This document shows, piece after piece, positions 34,844 to 44,332 of a stretch of 54,267 nucleotides of DNA. The notes under the pieces were generated by a model, which did not search any database, was not told the DNA's origin, and saw only the letters and a program-made list of their open reading frames with translations. Origin of the DNA: an uncultured Clostridia bacterium (GTDB lineage Bacteria; Bacillota; Clostridia; Christensenellales; CAG-138). Where the stretch lies: positions 1-54,267 of the forward strand of contig CALVLD010000014.1 in assembly GCA_944336475.1 (NCBI GenBank), in the 5' to 3' direction. How positions within the stretch are numbered: the stretch's first letter is position 1; each line of letters begins with the position of its first letter. The translations under genes and the position numbers were made by a program.

Positions 34844-36622
34844 TCACTCCTCCGAGAACTGGGAATAGTAGAGCCTGCTGTACAGGCCGCCTGAGGAAAG
34901 CAGCTCATCATGCGTGCCGCGCTCGACTATCCTGCCCCCGTCCAGCACGAGTATGAGATCTGCGGAGCGTATGGTGGAGAGCCTGTGCGCTATCACGAAG
35001 CAGGTCTTGCCCTTCATAAGCTCCCGCATGGCACCCTGTATGCGCTCCTCTGTACGGGTATCCACATTGCTCGTTGCCTCGTCGAGTATGAGCATATGCG
35101 AGTCCACAAGCATTGCCCGCGCTATCGTCAAAAGCTGCTTTTGCCCCTTTGATATGTTTGCCGCATTGTCGGAGAGAACCGTGTCGTAGCCATCCGGCAG
35201 ACGGGATATGAATTCATGCGCATGTGCCGCCTGTGCTGCGGCGATGACCTCCTCCCTGGAGGCGTTGTCCGCCGCATAGGCGATGTTTTCGGATATCGTG
35301 CCGGAGAAGAGCCATGTGTCCTGTAGCACCATGGTATAGGAGCGGCGCAGACTCGCACGGGTGACGGCGCATATGTCATGCCCATCGATGGTTATGCTGC
35401 CCCCTCCTGCATCGTAGAAGCGCATGAGCAGGTTTATTATGGTGGTCTTGCCTGCGCCCGTGGGCCCGACTATGGCTATGAGCTTGCCGCTCTCGGCACT
35501 AAAGGATATGCCCTTTATTATGTCGATGTCGGGGTCGTAGCCGAAGCGCACGTTTTGAAGCTCAACATTTCCCCGAACCTCGGTCAACTCGTGTGCATCG
35601 GGGGCATCGGGCTTCTCCGGCTCGGCATCCATAAGGCGGAACACCCTTTCTGCTGCGGCAAGTGCCGACTGCAGCTCCCCGAATATGTTTGCTATTTCGT
35701 TTATTGGGCCGGAGAACTTTCGGGAGTACAGCACGAACGACGACACCTGACCCAGTCCTATGCCGCCGGATATGAGCATTAGCCCTCCGAACACGCTTAC
35801 CAGCGTGAGGGAAAGATTGTTTACAAAGTTGACCGAGGGACCCATGAGCGTGCCGGCGTCCTCTGCGGTGACATAGGCTTCTGTCGCCTCCCTGTTCCTT
35901 TCGTCAAAGCGGCGTATGACATCCTCCTGCATATCGTATGCACGGGTGACCTTCTGCCCTCCTGTCATCTCCTCTGCAAAGCCGTTCAGCTCGCCCAGCT
36001 TTGCACTGCGTCTGCGATAGAGCGGACGCACCTTTTTGGAGGTGTAACGAGTAAGCAGGAACGAGAGCGGCAAGGTCACGCAGAACACTAACACCAGCTC
36101 CGGCTTTATGCTGAGCATCATAACGAGCGAGCCGACGACAGTTATGACGCTTTTGAATATCTGCAGGAGGTCGTTTGCAAGCGATGCGTTTATGTTATCA
36201 ACATCGTAGGATATCACGCTGATTATGTCGCCCGTCTGCCTGGTGTCGAAGAAGCCCACCGGCAGCTCTCCGAGCTTGCGGAAGAGATCCCTGCGCAGCT
36301 CAAACGATATTTTGCGGCTCACCAAGACCATTATGTAAGCAAGCACATATGACAGCACGCCTGATACGACGTAGAATATCAGCATGAGCGTAACATAGCG
36401 GAATACGATGGAAAAGTCCGTGCCGCCCGCCGCCATTGCGTCGATTGCCTTGCCCGACAGCGACGGCCCCACCAGAGCAAGCAGGTTTGCCGCAACCGCA
36501 AGCACAAGCGTAGCGGCAAGCAGCCCCCTGCTGCGCTTGAGATACTCCCACAGGCGGCGGTACACATATCTGCGATCCGCCTTTTTTATAGCTATGCCGA
36601 ATGTGGAATCGTTACGAGGCAT
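34844..36622 (-). CDS. ABC exporter half, catalytic subunit
   Basis: 592 residues: six-helix type IV exporter membrane domain (about 30-330), then an ATPase domain. Walker A GPTGAGKTT, signature ISKGQ (variant of LSGGQ), Walker B LILDEATS with an intact catalytic Glu, and switch His in IAHRLST. ATG 36622 follows GGGGGAGGG and overlaps the end of the upstream half by 11 bases. It pairs with the preceding gene as a heterodimer of the TM287/288 or BmrCD type. Confidence 0.9.
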   Translation of the reverse strand: MPRNDSTFGIAIKKADRRYVYRRLWEYLKRSRGLLAATLVLAVAANLLALVGPSLSGKAIDAMAAGGTDFSIVFRYVTLMLIFYVVSGVLSYVLAYIMVLVSRKISFELRRDLFRKLGELPVGFFDTRQTGDIISVISYDVDNINASLANDLLQIFKSVITVVGSLVMMLSIKPELVLVFCVTLPLSFLLTRYTSKKVRPLYRRRSAKLGELNGFAEEMTGGQKVTRAYDMQEDVIRRFDERNREATEAYVTAEDAGTLMGPSVNFVNNLSLTLVSVFGGLMLISGGIGLGQVSSFVLYSRKFSGPINEIANIFGELQSALAAAERVFRLMDAEPEKPDAPDAHELTEVRGNVELQNVRFGYDPDIDIIKGISFSAESGKLIAIVGPTGAGKTTIINLLMRFYDAGGGSITIDGHDICAVTRASLRRSYTMVLQDTWLFSGTISENIAYAADNASREEVIAAAQAAHAHEFISRLPDGYDTVLSDNAANISKGQKQLLTIARAMLVDSHMLILDEATSNVDTRTEERIQGAMRELMKGKTCFVIAHRLSTIRSADLILVLDGGRIVERGTHDELLSSGGLYSRLYYSQFSEE

Positions 36623-38336
36623 AGGCGCCCTCCCCCATCTGGGTAACGGCGATCCTGCGGTATTCCTCGCAGCTCCGCATGAGCTCCTCATGCCTGCCCT
36701 GCCCTATCACCCTGCCGCCGTCAAGCACCATTATCAGGTCGGCGGACATTATGGAGCTGACCCGCTGCGCTATTATCACCTTTGTGGTATCGGGCAGACG
36801 GGTGTAGAGCGCATAATTGAGCCTTGCATCCGTAGCATAGTCGAGTGCGCTTGAGCTGTCGTCAAGTATGAGCACATCGGGCCCGCCTGCTATGGCACGG
36901 GCTATGGTTATCCTCTGCCGCTGACCGCCGCTCACATTGGTGCCGTGGGCGGTGAGCATATGCTCCAAGCCGTCCTCAAAGCCTGCAAGCATGGTGCCTG
37001 CCTGAGCAATATCGAGAGCATGCAGCACCGCTTCGTCCGATATGGGGCGATTATAGGTCACATTATCCCTGAGCGATGCAGCCATAACAAAGTCGTTCTG
37101 GAATGCCGTGCCAAACATTTTTGCAAGGGTGCTTCTGTCGATGCTGCGGATATCCCTCCCGTTTATACGGATGACGCCCTCGTCAGGGTCATAAAAGCGC
37201 ATAAGAAGACTTGCTATGGTGGTCTTGCCGCTGCCCGTGGGCCCGATTATGCCCAGCGTCTGTCCCTTGGCTATGCCGAAGCTGATGTTCTTGACATCCG
37301 GCTCCACCTTGTTGTATGAGAATGTGACATTTTCAAACTCGATATGCCAGGGAGTATCCTCCCTGTCGCCGCCGTGTTCAAGCACGGGGAGAGTATCCGG
37401 CTCGTCCAACACCTCGGCGATGCGCGCGGCGGAGGCAACACCTCTGGAGCATACCACGAATATCCGTGTGATGCCGAGCATTGCATTGAGTATTATCACA
37501 AAGTAGGACAGAAATGCTATTATCGTGCCGGGGTCGGTCATGCCTGAATCCACTCGGTATGCGCCGACCAGCACCACGAACGAGAGGCCTATGTTGAGCA
37601 CCAGTGTCGATGTGGGGTTGGTAACGGCCATTATCGCCCCCGCTCTGCGCTCCGCTGCGGAGTGCCCTTCGTTTGCCCCGTCAAAGCGTTTGCGCTCATA
37701 TTCCGTCTTGGAGAGCGCCTTTATGACCCTTGCGCCGCCGGCATTCTCCTGCACTATGCAAACGAGGCGATCCAAAAGCTCCTGACATTTGCGGTATATG
37801 GGTATTGAAAACCTGGTTACCGCCCAGACGGTTATTGCAATGAGCGGAAGCATCGCCACGAGCACGAGCGTCAGCACGGGGTCGAGCGTGAGCGTTATGA
37901 TTATGCCGCCTATGAGGAGTATTGGGCCCCTTACGCCGAGCCTCTGTACCCTTACCAGCATATTGTTGACATGGTATGTGTCGGATGTCAGACGTGCTAC
38001 GAGCGTGGGCAGCGTGTATCTGTCGGTCGTCTGCGGCGAGAGATAGGATATGCGTTCAAACAGATCGTGCCTGAGCTTCAGCGTGACCTTGCTTGCGTTG
38101 TGATTGGCCATGCGGTTTGCCGTAAGATTGACCACTGCGGAGGCAACGGCAAACCCTACCATAACTGCGCCGTATATGAGCACGGTGCGGCGGCTGCCCG
38201 TAGGGGCAACATCGTCGATTATTACCTCGAGCATGTAGGGAATCATGAGGTCCAGCATTGCTGCGACAAACTTGAGCAGAAGCCCCAACAGCATCAGCCC
38301 CGAGTGCGGTCTTATGTATGCAAACAGCTTTTTCAC
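36612..38336 (-). CDS. ABC exporter half, degenerate-site subunit
   Basis: 574 residues with a six-helix membrane domain and an ATPase domain. Walker A GPTGSGKTT and signature VSGGQ are intact, but Walker B ends LILDDSS (Asp instead of catalytic Glu) and the switch loop reads IAQR (Gln instead of His). Those two changes mark the non-hydrolysing half of asymmetric heterodimeric exporters. Starts GTG at 38336 with GGAGACG. Promoter at 38369-38396. Drug or lipid export is the family role; the cargo is unknown. Confidence 0.9.
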   Translation of the reverse strand: MKKLFAYIRPHSGLMLLGLLLKFVAAMLDLMIPYMLEVIIDDVAPTGSRRTVLIYGAVMVGFAVASAVVNLTANRMANHNASKVTLKLRHDLFERISYLSPQTTDRYTLPTLVARLTSDTYHVNNMLVRVQRLGVRGPILLIGGIIITLTLDPVLTLVLVAMLPLIAITVWAVTRFSIPIYRKCQELLDRLVCIVQENAGGARVIKALSKTEYERKRFDGANEGHSAAERRAGAIMAVTNPTSTLVLNIGLSFVVLVGAYRVDSGMTDPGTIIAFLSYFVIILNAMLGITRIFVVCSRGVASAARIAEVLDEPDTLPVLEHGGDREDTPWHIEFENVTFSYNKVEPDVKNISFGIAKGQTLGIIGPTGSGKTTIASLLMRFYDPDEGVIRINGRDIRSIDRSTLAKMFGTAFQNDFVMAASLRDNVTYNRPISDEAVLHALDIAQAGTMLAGFEDGLEHMLTAHGTNVSGGQRQRITIARAIAGGPDVLILDDSSSALDYATDARLNYALYTRLPDTTKVIIAQRVSSIMSADLIMVLDGGRVIGQGRHEELMRSCEEYRRIAVTQMGEGAYAS

Positions 38337-38368
38337 CCGTCTCCGATTCCCCGAATATTGTCATGTCC

Positions 38369-38396
38369 ATCATAACATAACTCAAAAAAAGGTCAA
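38369..38396 (-). promoter_or_regulatory. Promoter of the ABC exporter operon
   Basis: Minus-strand TTGACC (38396-38391), 16 bases, TATGAT (38374-38369). Confidence 0.6.
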
Positions 38397-38456
38397 TCCC
38401 GTTGAAAAAGTATACTCCGATTTTGAGGGTCTTTCTATCCTCACCGAGGCAAAAAC

Positions 38457-38528
38457 TGTGGATAACTCGTGAATTGACCGTGGAACAAGGGTATTTATTG
38501 TGGATAACTATGTGGATAATGTGGATAA
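38457..38528 (+). promoter_or_regulatory. Cluster of four perfect DnaA boxes
   Basis: TGTGGATAA, the complement of the consensus TTATCCACA, occurs at 38457-38465, 38499-38507, 38511-38519 and 38520-38528, all in one orientation. The last two abut. They lie in the 259-base gap between the exporter and rluD. A short hairpin (AAGTCA/TGACTT, about 38538-38556) with a T-run follows. Confidence 0.75.
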
Positions 38529-38595
38529 CGATACAGTAAGTCAAATTATGACTTTTTTCACGCTTTTTCATAGGGCGACATTTCGCAGGAAATAG

Positions 38596-39534
38596 TCAGG
38601 GTATTTCGGGCATTCTAACGCTGCCGAGTTTCTCAAGTGCCTGTCTGAAAACGCGGGGCAAAGGCGCATAGAACGTCATATGCTCGCCCGTTGCGGGATG
38701 TATGAGACTCAGCTCACCGGCATGAAGCGCCTGCCCCTCAAAGCCGAAGCTATTCCTGCCGGCGCCGTACACATCATCGCCCACGAGCGGATGCTTTATG
38801 TATGCCATATGTACGCGGATCTGATGCGTCCTGCCCGTCTCCAGGCGCACACGCAGCAGCGTGTAGTCCATAAACCTCTCCATCACCTGCCAATGGGTAA
38901 CAGCCTCACGCCCCGAGGAATCGACCGCCATGCGCTTGCGATCGCTGCGGCTCCTTGCAATGGGCATATCCACCGTTCCGCAGTCCTCACGCAGATTGCC
39001 CGTGCAAAGGGCGTAGTATATGCGGCAGACGGCATGGGTCTTGAGCTGTTCCGAAAGGGCGGCGTGCGCAGCATCGTCCTTGGCTATCACGAGCAGTCCG
39101 GACGTCATCTTGTCGATTCTGTGGACAATGCCCGGGCGAAGCTCGCCGCCTATGCCGGAGAGATCTCCTATGTGATACATCACCGCATTCACGAGCGTGC
39201 CGTCGGGATTGCCGGCGGCAGGGTGCACCACCATGCCAACGGGTTTGTTTATAACGGCTATGGATGAATCCTGATACACTATATCGAGGGGTATGTTCTG
39301 CGGCACTATTTCCGTAACGGCAGGCGGAACGGGCGCCGCCTCTATCACATCCCCGGCCTTGACCCTTGCGGAGGGCTTCGCCTGCCTTCCGTTTAGGGTG
39401 ATGTCGCCGCTCTCTATCATGCGCTGCACGGCATTTCGGGACAGGCCGAGCCCTGCAGCGGCAAAGGCGTCGAGCCTTTCGCCCCCACGGTCTGCTTCGA
39501 TGATATTTACAATGTTCTCCTCACCACAGCTCAT
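38596..39534 (-). CDS. rluD: RluA/RluD-family 23S rRNA pseudouridine synthase
   Basis: Isomerises uridines in 23S rRNA; 312 residues. S4 RNA-binding domain (about 17-75), then the catalytic domain with Asp141 in HRIDK. The family more often has HRLDK-D-TSG; here HRIDKMTSG. Its ATG overlaps the lspA stop (ATGA), the lspA-rluD pair typical of Firmicutes. Exact target positions (1911/1915/1917 for RluD) are assumed from the pairing. Confidence 0.92.
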   Translation of the reverse strand: MSCGEENIVNIIEADRGGERLDAFAAAGLGLSRNAVQRMIESGDITLNGRQAKPSARVKAGDVIEAAPVPPAVTEIVPQNIPLDIVYQDSSIAVINKPVGMVVHPAAGNPDGTLVNAVMYHIGDLSGIGGELRPGIVHRIDKMTSGLLVIAKDDAAHAALSEQLKTHAVCRIYYALCTGNLREDCGTVDMPIARSRSDRKRMAVDSSGREAVTHWQVMERFMDYTLLRVRLETGRTHQIRVHMAYIKHPLVGDDVYGAGRNSFGFEGQALHAGELSLIHPATGEHMTFYAPLPRVFRQALEKLGSVRMPEIP

Positions 39535-40022
39535 TTGTCACCGGCCGTCGGCTCCTTCTTTTTGTCGAAGGAGTCGAAGAACTCCTTTCCGCTCTTGGAG
39601 AACAGCAGGAGCGCAACGAGCATTATGCCGCCTATCGTTATGGCGCAGTCGGCTATGTTGAACGTTGGAAACTCGATAAATTCAAGCTTTATAAAGTCAC
39701 GGACATAGCCCAGAAAAGCCCTGTCGATAAGATTGCCCAGCGTGCCCCCTGCCACAAGCGCAAGGGCGATCTGCATGGGGGCGGGCATACGCTTGCGCCA
39801 TTTTATCAGGGCAAACAGCATCGCCGCCAGCATGACTGCCGAGAATATGGCAAGCAGCGCGGTGGCGTTACCCAGCAGACCCCACGCCATGCCGGTGTTT
39901 TTACAGAACTCGATTCGGACGAATCCGGGTATGAAGTCCATGCTGACCTCGAAGAATATCACCTTTGTGAGTATGTCTGCGCCGGCGACTGCGGCTATTA
40001 TCCCCATACAGATATAGAGCAT
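39531..40022 (-). CDS. lspA: Lipoprotein signal peptidase II
   Basis: Membrane aspartyl protease that removes signal peptides from prolipoproteins; 163 residues with four membrane segments. Motifs KNTGMAWG (41-48), GNLIDRAFLGYVRDF with catalytic D109, and FNIADCAI with catalytic D125. GGGGAG precedes the ATG. It would process the lipoproteins encoded in this window. Promoter at 40061-40090. Confidence 0.96.
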   Translation of the reverse strand: MLYICMGIIAAVAGADILTKVIFFEVSMDFIPGFVRIEFCKNTGMAWGLLGNATALLAIFSAVMLAAMLFALIKWRKRMPAPMQIALALVAGGTLGNLIDRAFLGYVRDFIKLEFIEFPTFNIADCAITIGGIMLVALLLFSKSGKEFFDSFDKKKEPTAGDK

Positions 40023-40060
40023 AATTTATACTCTCCCCTTTCGTTACGGATTGCTACGCT

Positions 40061-40090
40061 ATTTTATCATCCGAATGCGGTTGCTTGCAA
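40061..40090 (-). promoter_or_regulatory. Promoter of lspA-rluD
   Basis: Minus-strand TTGCAA (40090-40085), 18 bases, TAAAAT (40066-40061). The -35 overlaps the addA -35 on the other strand. Confidence 0.45.
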
Positions 40091-40109
40091 GCATATAACA
40101 TGCTAAAAT
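40081..40109 (+). promoter_or_regulatory. Promoter of addA
   Basis: TTGCTT (40081-40086), 17 bases, TAAAAT (40104-40109), about 50 bases before the ATG. Confidence 0.5.
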
Positions 40110-40159
40110 ATAAACACGGAGCCATATTTGCTTCATCACTGAATTTTCGAGGCGTTGCC

Positions 40160-43100
40160 ATGAGGAATTGGACGGATAAACAGCTTGAGGCCATAACCGC
40201 AGAGGGGGATCTGCTCGTCTCCGCCGCCGCAGGTGCGGGTAAAACGGCTGTGCTGACTGAGCGCATAGCCCGCCTCATAGCGAATGGAGCATCGGTCGAC
40301 TCACTGCTCGTGGTTACATTCACCCGTGCTGCGGCTGCGGAAATGAAGGAGCGCATAGAAAGGCGGCTGCACGAGCTTGCCTCTGCCGAGGCGGATGCGG
40401 ACGCCGCAAACCGCCTCTTTGCTGCGGCAGCATCAGCAGAGCGCGCAAACATCTCCACCATACACAGCTTCTGCTCAAGGGTGCTGCGCCGCAATTACAG
40501 CATTGCGGGCATCGATCCGCAGTTTCGCATTGCGGATACACAGGAGGCAGCCGTGCTCATGGAGCAGGCATTGGACGAATGCCTTGAGAAAGCGTTTGCG
40601 GAGAATGAGACAAGACCCTCCGAGGGTTTTGCCGCACTTCTTAAAGCTGTACGCACCGATGTGCGCCTTGCCGAGCTCATAAAACGGCTCTACCGCTATT
40701 CCGTATCACTGCCCGATCCCGATGCGTGGCTTGACAGGGCGGTGTACATATACGGCGACGGCTTCCCGGGGGTCATGGACGCCGTTGCGGAGGATATCAT
40801 CCGCAGCTCACGGGAGGAGCCGGAGATATACCTGTCGAAAGCGGCTGAGCTCATCAGGTCTCTGTCCCCGGAGCAGAAGAATATTATCAGAGCGCTTCAC
40901 AGCGATATGGATCGTTTGCTTGCGCTCTCGCTTCAAAACACCTACGATGGTTGGAGGGACGCCCTTGCACAGTTCAAGTTTGACAGGCTGACATGGAACA
41001 GGGGTACGCCCGAGGAGGACAAGGCCGATGTCAAGGAGTACCGTGACGGTGTAAAAAAGCTCATATCCGAGTATCGTGAGCGCCGTTTCGCCCACAGTAT
41101 GGAGGAGGAACGCCTGCTTGCACAGAGGCTTGCTCCACCGATAGGCGTGCTGCGCAGGCTGGTAGGTAGTTTTGGGGAGATATACTCCGCAATCAAGACC
41201 GGCAGGGGGCTCATCGACTTCTCCGATGTGGAGCAGCTTGCTCTCAAGGTGCTTCGCAACGAGAGCTGTGCATCGGAGTATCGCTGCCGCTTCAAGCATG
41301 TTTTCATAGATGAATATCAGGATGTCAATCCCGTTCAGGAGGCCATACTTGCCGCCGTCTCGGGCGGCAGCTGCTTCATGGTGGGCGACGTCAAGCAGAG
41401 CATATACCGCTTCCGCATGGCGGAGCCGGGAATATTTCTCGAAAAATACAGGACATACAGGGGTGCAGACGGCAAGCGGAGGATAGACCTCAACCGAAAT
41501 TTTCGCAGCAGCTCCGCAATACTCGATGCCGCCAATGCGCTATTTGAAAAGCTGATGCACGATTCCGTGGGAGAGATAGACTACAGCGACAATGCGGCGC
41601 TCGTATCGGGACTTGGGGACGTCGGTCCCGTGCATCCCTGCGAGCTGGTGCTTATAAACGTTCCAACACAGGCCGAATCCCCCGAGGATGATGCTGACGA
41701 GCCCGACAGGGTGAGTGCGGAGGCAGGCTATGCCGCAAGGCGCATACTGGACATGATGCAGAACGAGCAGCTGACGGAAAACGGCGTGAGCCGTCCCTAT
41801 CGTTGGAGCGATTTTACGGTGCTGCTCCGCTCCACCAAAGCCTTGGCTTCAAAATGGATGTCGGTTTTTTCCGATGCCGGCATACCGTGCATATCGGATG
41901 CGGCCTCGGGCTTCTTTGACGCAGTGGAGGTGAGGGTGTTTCTTGACCTCCTCAGGGTGATAGACAACCGCAGGCAGGATATACCCCTGCTTGCCGTTAT
42001 GCGCAGCCCCATATTCGGCTTTACAGATGAGGAGCTCATACACATACGCAGCGACTATGGCGGCGCGGATTGGCTCGACAGGGTAACATGCGCCGCACTC
42101 GATGCCGCAAGTCCCACATGGGGAGTCAAATCACGCCGTATGTTGGATTCGTTGGCACGTTGGCGCAAGCGTTGCAGACTTGTGGGGGTTGGAGATTTCG
42201 TGGGGGCGCTGTTGGACGAGACCCGTTTCGGCGTGTACTGCTCCGCTCTCAGCGGCGGCGCTGCAAGAAGCGCAAATCTTGAGGCACTGTGCGCCAAGGC
42301 CCGCCGCTATTCCGACATGGGCAGGGGCGGCCTGCATGGTTTCATCACATATATGGATGGCGTGACTGGCGCCGCAGATGCGGAGCCGATTCAATCGCCG
42401 CAGGTGGATGCCGTGCAGATAATGAGCGTTCACAAGAGCAAGGGATTGGAGTTCCCCGTGGTGTTCCTGGGCGGCACTCTGCGCAGCTTCAACCGCAGCT
42501 ATACCCGGGATGTTGGGCTTTTTGATGCGGAGCTGGGCATAGGCCTCTGCTCCGTTGACGGCAATGCCAAATCAAAGCACATACTCCAGAGGGCGATCGC
42601 TCAACGTGAAGCTCGCCGCATGTGTGCCGAGGAGATGCGCGTGCTGTATGTCGCAATGACGAGAGCACGCTCACGCCTTGTGATCACGGGCGCGGCGCAT
42701 GATGTTGAAAGCATCATAAAAGACGGAGCCAAGCCGCTTAACGATATGCGGATAATGCGGAGCAAAAGCTTTATGGAGTGGATGCTCGGGGCATACTTCC
42801 CCAATGGGTTGACCGGCATGTCGGCAAAGCGCTCGTTCCCAAACGGTGGAGAGCTTAGTCTCTCGGTGCTGTCCGCAGAGGAGGCGGTGCATGGGGCCCG
42901 CCGCATGAGCCGAGACCGTTGGGAGGAATGGGCTTGCAATGCCACATTTGCCGACACCTCCGAGGTTGATCTCCGTTTTGCATCGGCATACCCCCACGAC
43001 GCCGACACACGTCTGCCCAGCAAGCTCAGCGTAACGGGGCTTGCGGGGCGAAGCACGGAGATTGCGGAGCTTCCCAATTTCATGCAGGTTCAGGCGGCGC

Positions 43101-43609
43101 CCGATGGGGTGCAGATAGGCACGCTCACGCACAGGCTGCTACAACGCATATCCATTGCGCCGCATACTGCGGACTCCGTGCGCAGCGAGCTTGCGGAGCT
43201 CACCGCCGCAGGGCTCTTCTCTCCCGCAGAGGCGGCGGTTATACGCACCTCGAGCGTTGCGGCATTTTTTGCGTCGAATCTGGGCATGCGGCTCATAGCG
43301 TCACCGAGGGTGGAACGTGAAAAGGAGTTTAACATAATGCTCGGCGCAGACGAGCTGATACAGGCACCCACCTCCTCTGAGGTGATGCTTCAGGGCATTA
43401 TAGACTGCTGCTTTATCGAGAACGGCCGCTGGGTGCTTATAGACCACAAGACCACAAGGGTGGAGGCGCCCCATACGGCAAGGAGCGTTGCCCGTCAGTA
43501 TCAAAGTCAGATAGACCTCTACTCCAAAGCGCTGGAGAAGCTTACCGGCATACCCGTTGCAGAGAGGTACATATACATGCTCTCGGTCGATGAGGCAGTC
43601 AGAATGTGA
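40160..43609 (+). CDS. addA: ATP-dependent helicase/nuclease AddA
   Basis: Helicase-nuclease subunit of AddAB, which processes double-strand breaks for RecA loading; 1149 residues. Walker A SAAAGAGKT (K28), FIDEYQDVNPVQ (motif II), QIMSVHKSKGLEFPVV (motif V) and a C-terminal RecB-family nuclease motif VLIDHKTTR (D1095, K1097). The ATG at 40160 has GAGG 8 bases upstream. The usual addB neighbour is absent, both upstream (lspA promoter) and downstream. Confidence 0.95.
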   Translation: MRNWTDKQLEAITAEGDLLVSAAAGAGKTAVLTERIARLIANGASVDSLLVVTFTRAAAAEMKERIERRLHELASAEADADAANRLFAAAASAERANISTIHSFCSRVLRRNYSIAGIDPQFRIADTQEAAVLMEQALDECLEKAFAENETRPSEGFAALLKAVRTDVRLAELIKRLYRYSVSLPDPDAWLDRAVYIYGDGFPGVMDAVAEDIIRSSREEPEIYLSKAAELIRSLSPEQKNIIRALHSDMDRLLALSLQNTYDGWRDALAQFKFDRLTWNRGTPEEDKADVKEYRDGVKKLISEYRERRFAHSMEEERLLAQRLAPPIGVLRRLVGSFGEIYSAIKTGRGLIDFSDVEQLALKVLRNESCASEYRCRFKHVFIDEYQDVNPVQEAILAAVSGGSCFMVGDVKQSIYRFRMAEPGIFLEKYRTYRGADGKRRIDLNRNFRSSSAILDAANALFEKLMHDSVGEIDYSDNAALVSGLGDVGPVHPCELVLINVPTQAESPEDDADEPDRVSAEAGYAARRILDMMQNEQLTENGVSRPYRWSDFTVLLRSTKALASKWMSVFSDAGIPCISDAASGFFDAVEVRVFLDLLRVIDNRRQDIPLLAVMRSPIFGFTDEELIHIRSDYGGADWLDRVTCAALDAASPTWGVKSRRMLDSLARWRKRCRLVGVGDFVGALLDETRFGVYCSALSGGAARSANLEALCAKARRYSDMGRGGLHGFITYMDGVTGAADAEPIQSPQVDAVQIMSVHKSKGLEFPVVFLGGTLRSFNRSYTRDVGLFDAELGIGLCSVDGNAKSKHILQRAIAQREARRMCAEEMRVLYVAMTRARSRLVITGAAHDVESIIKDGAKPLNDMRIMRSKSFMEWMLGAYFPNGLTGMSAKRSFPNGGELSLSVLSAEEAVHGARRMSRDRWEEWACNATFADTSEVDLRFASAYPHDADTRLPSKLSVTGLAGRSTEIAELPNFMQVQAAPDGVQIGTLTHRLLQRISIAPHTADSVRSELAELTAAGLFSPAEAAVIRTSSVAAFFASNLGMRLIASPRVEREKEFNIMLGADELIQAPTSSEVMLQGIIDCCFIENGRWVLIDHKTTRVEAPHTARSVARQYQSQIDLYSKALEKLTGIPVAERYIYMLSVDEAVRM

Positions 43610-43635
43610 ATATGAGCTTTTCCCCACACGGGACA

Positions 43636-43664
43636 TTGACAAAACCGATGGTATAATATAGAAT
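43636..43664 (+). promoter_or_regulatory. Promoter of the cytidylate-kinase-like gene
   Basis: TTGACA (43636-43641), 17 bases, TAGAAT (43659-43664). A TATAAT lies inside the spacer at a distance too short for this -35. Confidence 0.5.
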
Positions 43665-43710
43665 AGCTTAAGTATATTGTTGCCGCTTATGCGGCGGAGG
43701 GGAGAAAACC

Positions 43711-44331
43711 ATGAGCAGGATAATCACGATAAGCCGTGAATTCGGCAGCGGCGGCAGGGAGCTTGGCAAGCGTCTTGCGGATGCGCTGGGCTTTGCATAT
43801 TATGATCGGGAGATAATCACCTTCATATCCGAGAAGAGCGGTCTTGCAGAGAGCTATGTTGAGAGCGTTTCGGAGCGAGGCATAATCGCAAGCATACCCC
43901 TCACCTACGGAAGAACGTTTGCGTATGATATTGCCCCAATGCATCCTCAGATCACGGTATTCATAGAGCAGGAGAAGCTCCTGCACGAGCTTGCCGAAAA
44001 GGGTGATTGCGTGATAGTCGGACGGTGTGCCGATGTTGTGCTTGCAGACCTGAAGCCGCTCAATCTGTTCGTATATGCCGATATGGACAGCCGTGTTGAG
44101 CGGTGCATGAAGCGTGAGCCTGAGGAACATGGCATGGATGCGCGTACAATGCGCAGCAACATCCGCAGGGTCGACCGTAGGCGTGCTTCGCTCAGGGGTC
44201 TGTACACCCATGTCAAGTGGGGCGACAAGTCCGCATATCATCTCTGCATAAACACAAGCGGCCGGAGCATAAAGTCGCTCATACCTGCCATAGTGGAATA
44301 TCAAAGAGCCTTCTTTAACGAGAGGAGCTGA
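43711..44331 (+). CDS. Cytidylate kinase-like family protein
   Basis: 206 residues of the cytidylate_kin2 family. The N-terminal P-loop is REFGSGGRELGKRLA; YYDREIITFISEKSGL and a Arg-rich lid (MRSNIRRVDRRRASL) follow. It probably phosphorylates a nucleoside or nucleotide; unlike true CMP kinase (Cmk) its substrate is not established. The ATG follows GGAGGGGAGAAAACC. The next gene starts one base after its stop. Confidence 0.85.
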   Translation: MSRIITISREFGSGGRELGKRLADALGFAYYDREIITFISEKSGLAESYVESVSERGIIASIPLTYGRTFAYDIAPMHPQITVFIEQEKLLHELAEKGDCVIVGRCADVVLADLKPLNLFVYADMDSRVERCMKREPEEHGMDARTMRSNIRRVDRRRASLRGLYTHVKWGDKSAYHLCINTSGRSIKSLIPAIVEYQRAFFNERS

Positions 44332-44332
44332 T

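Noticed and set aside
38457..38528. Chromosomal origin oriC
   Set aside because: No dnaA, dnaN, rpmH or gidA genes nearby, and flanking genes are an exporter and rluD; kept as a DnaA-box cluster only.
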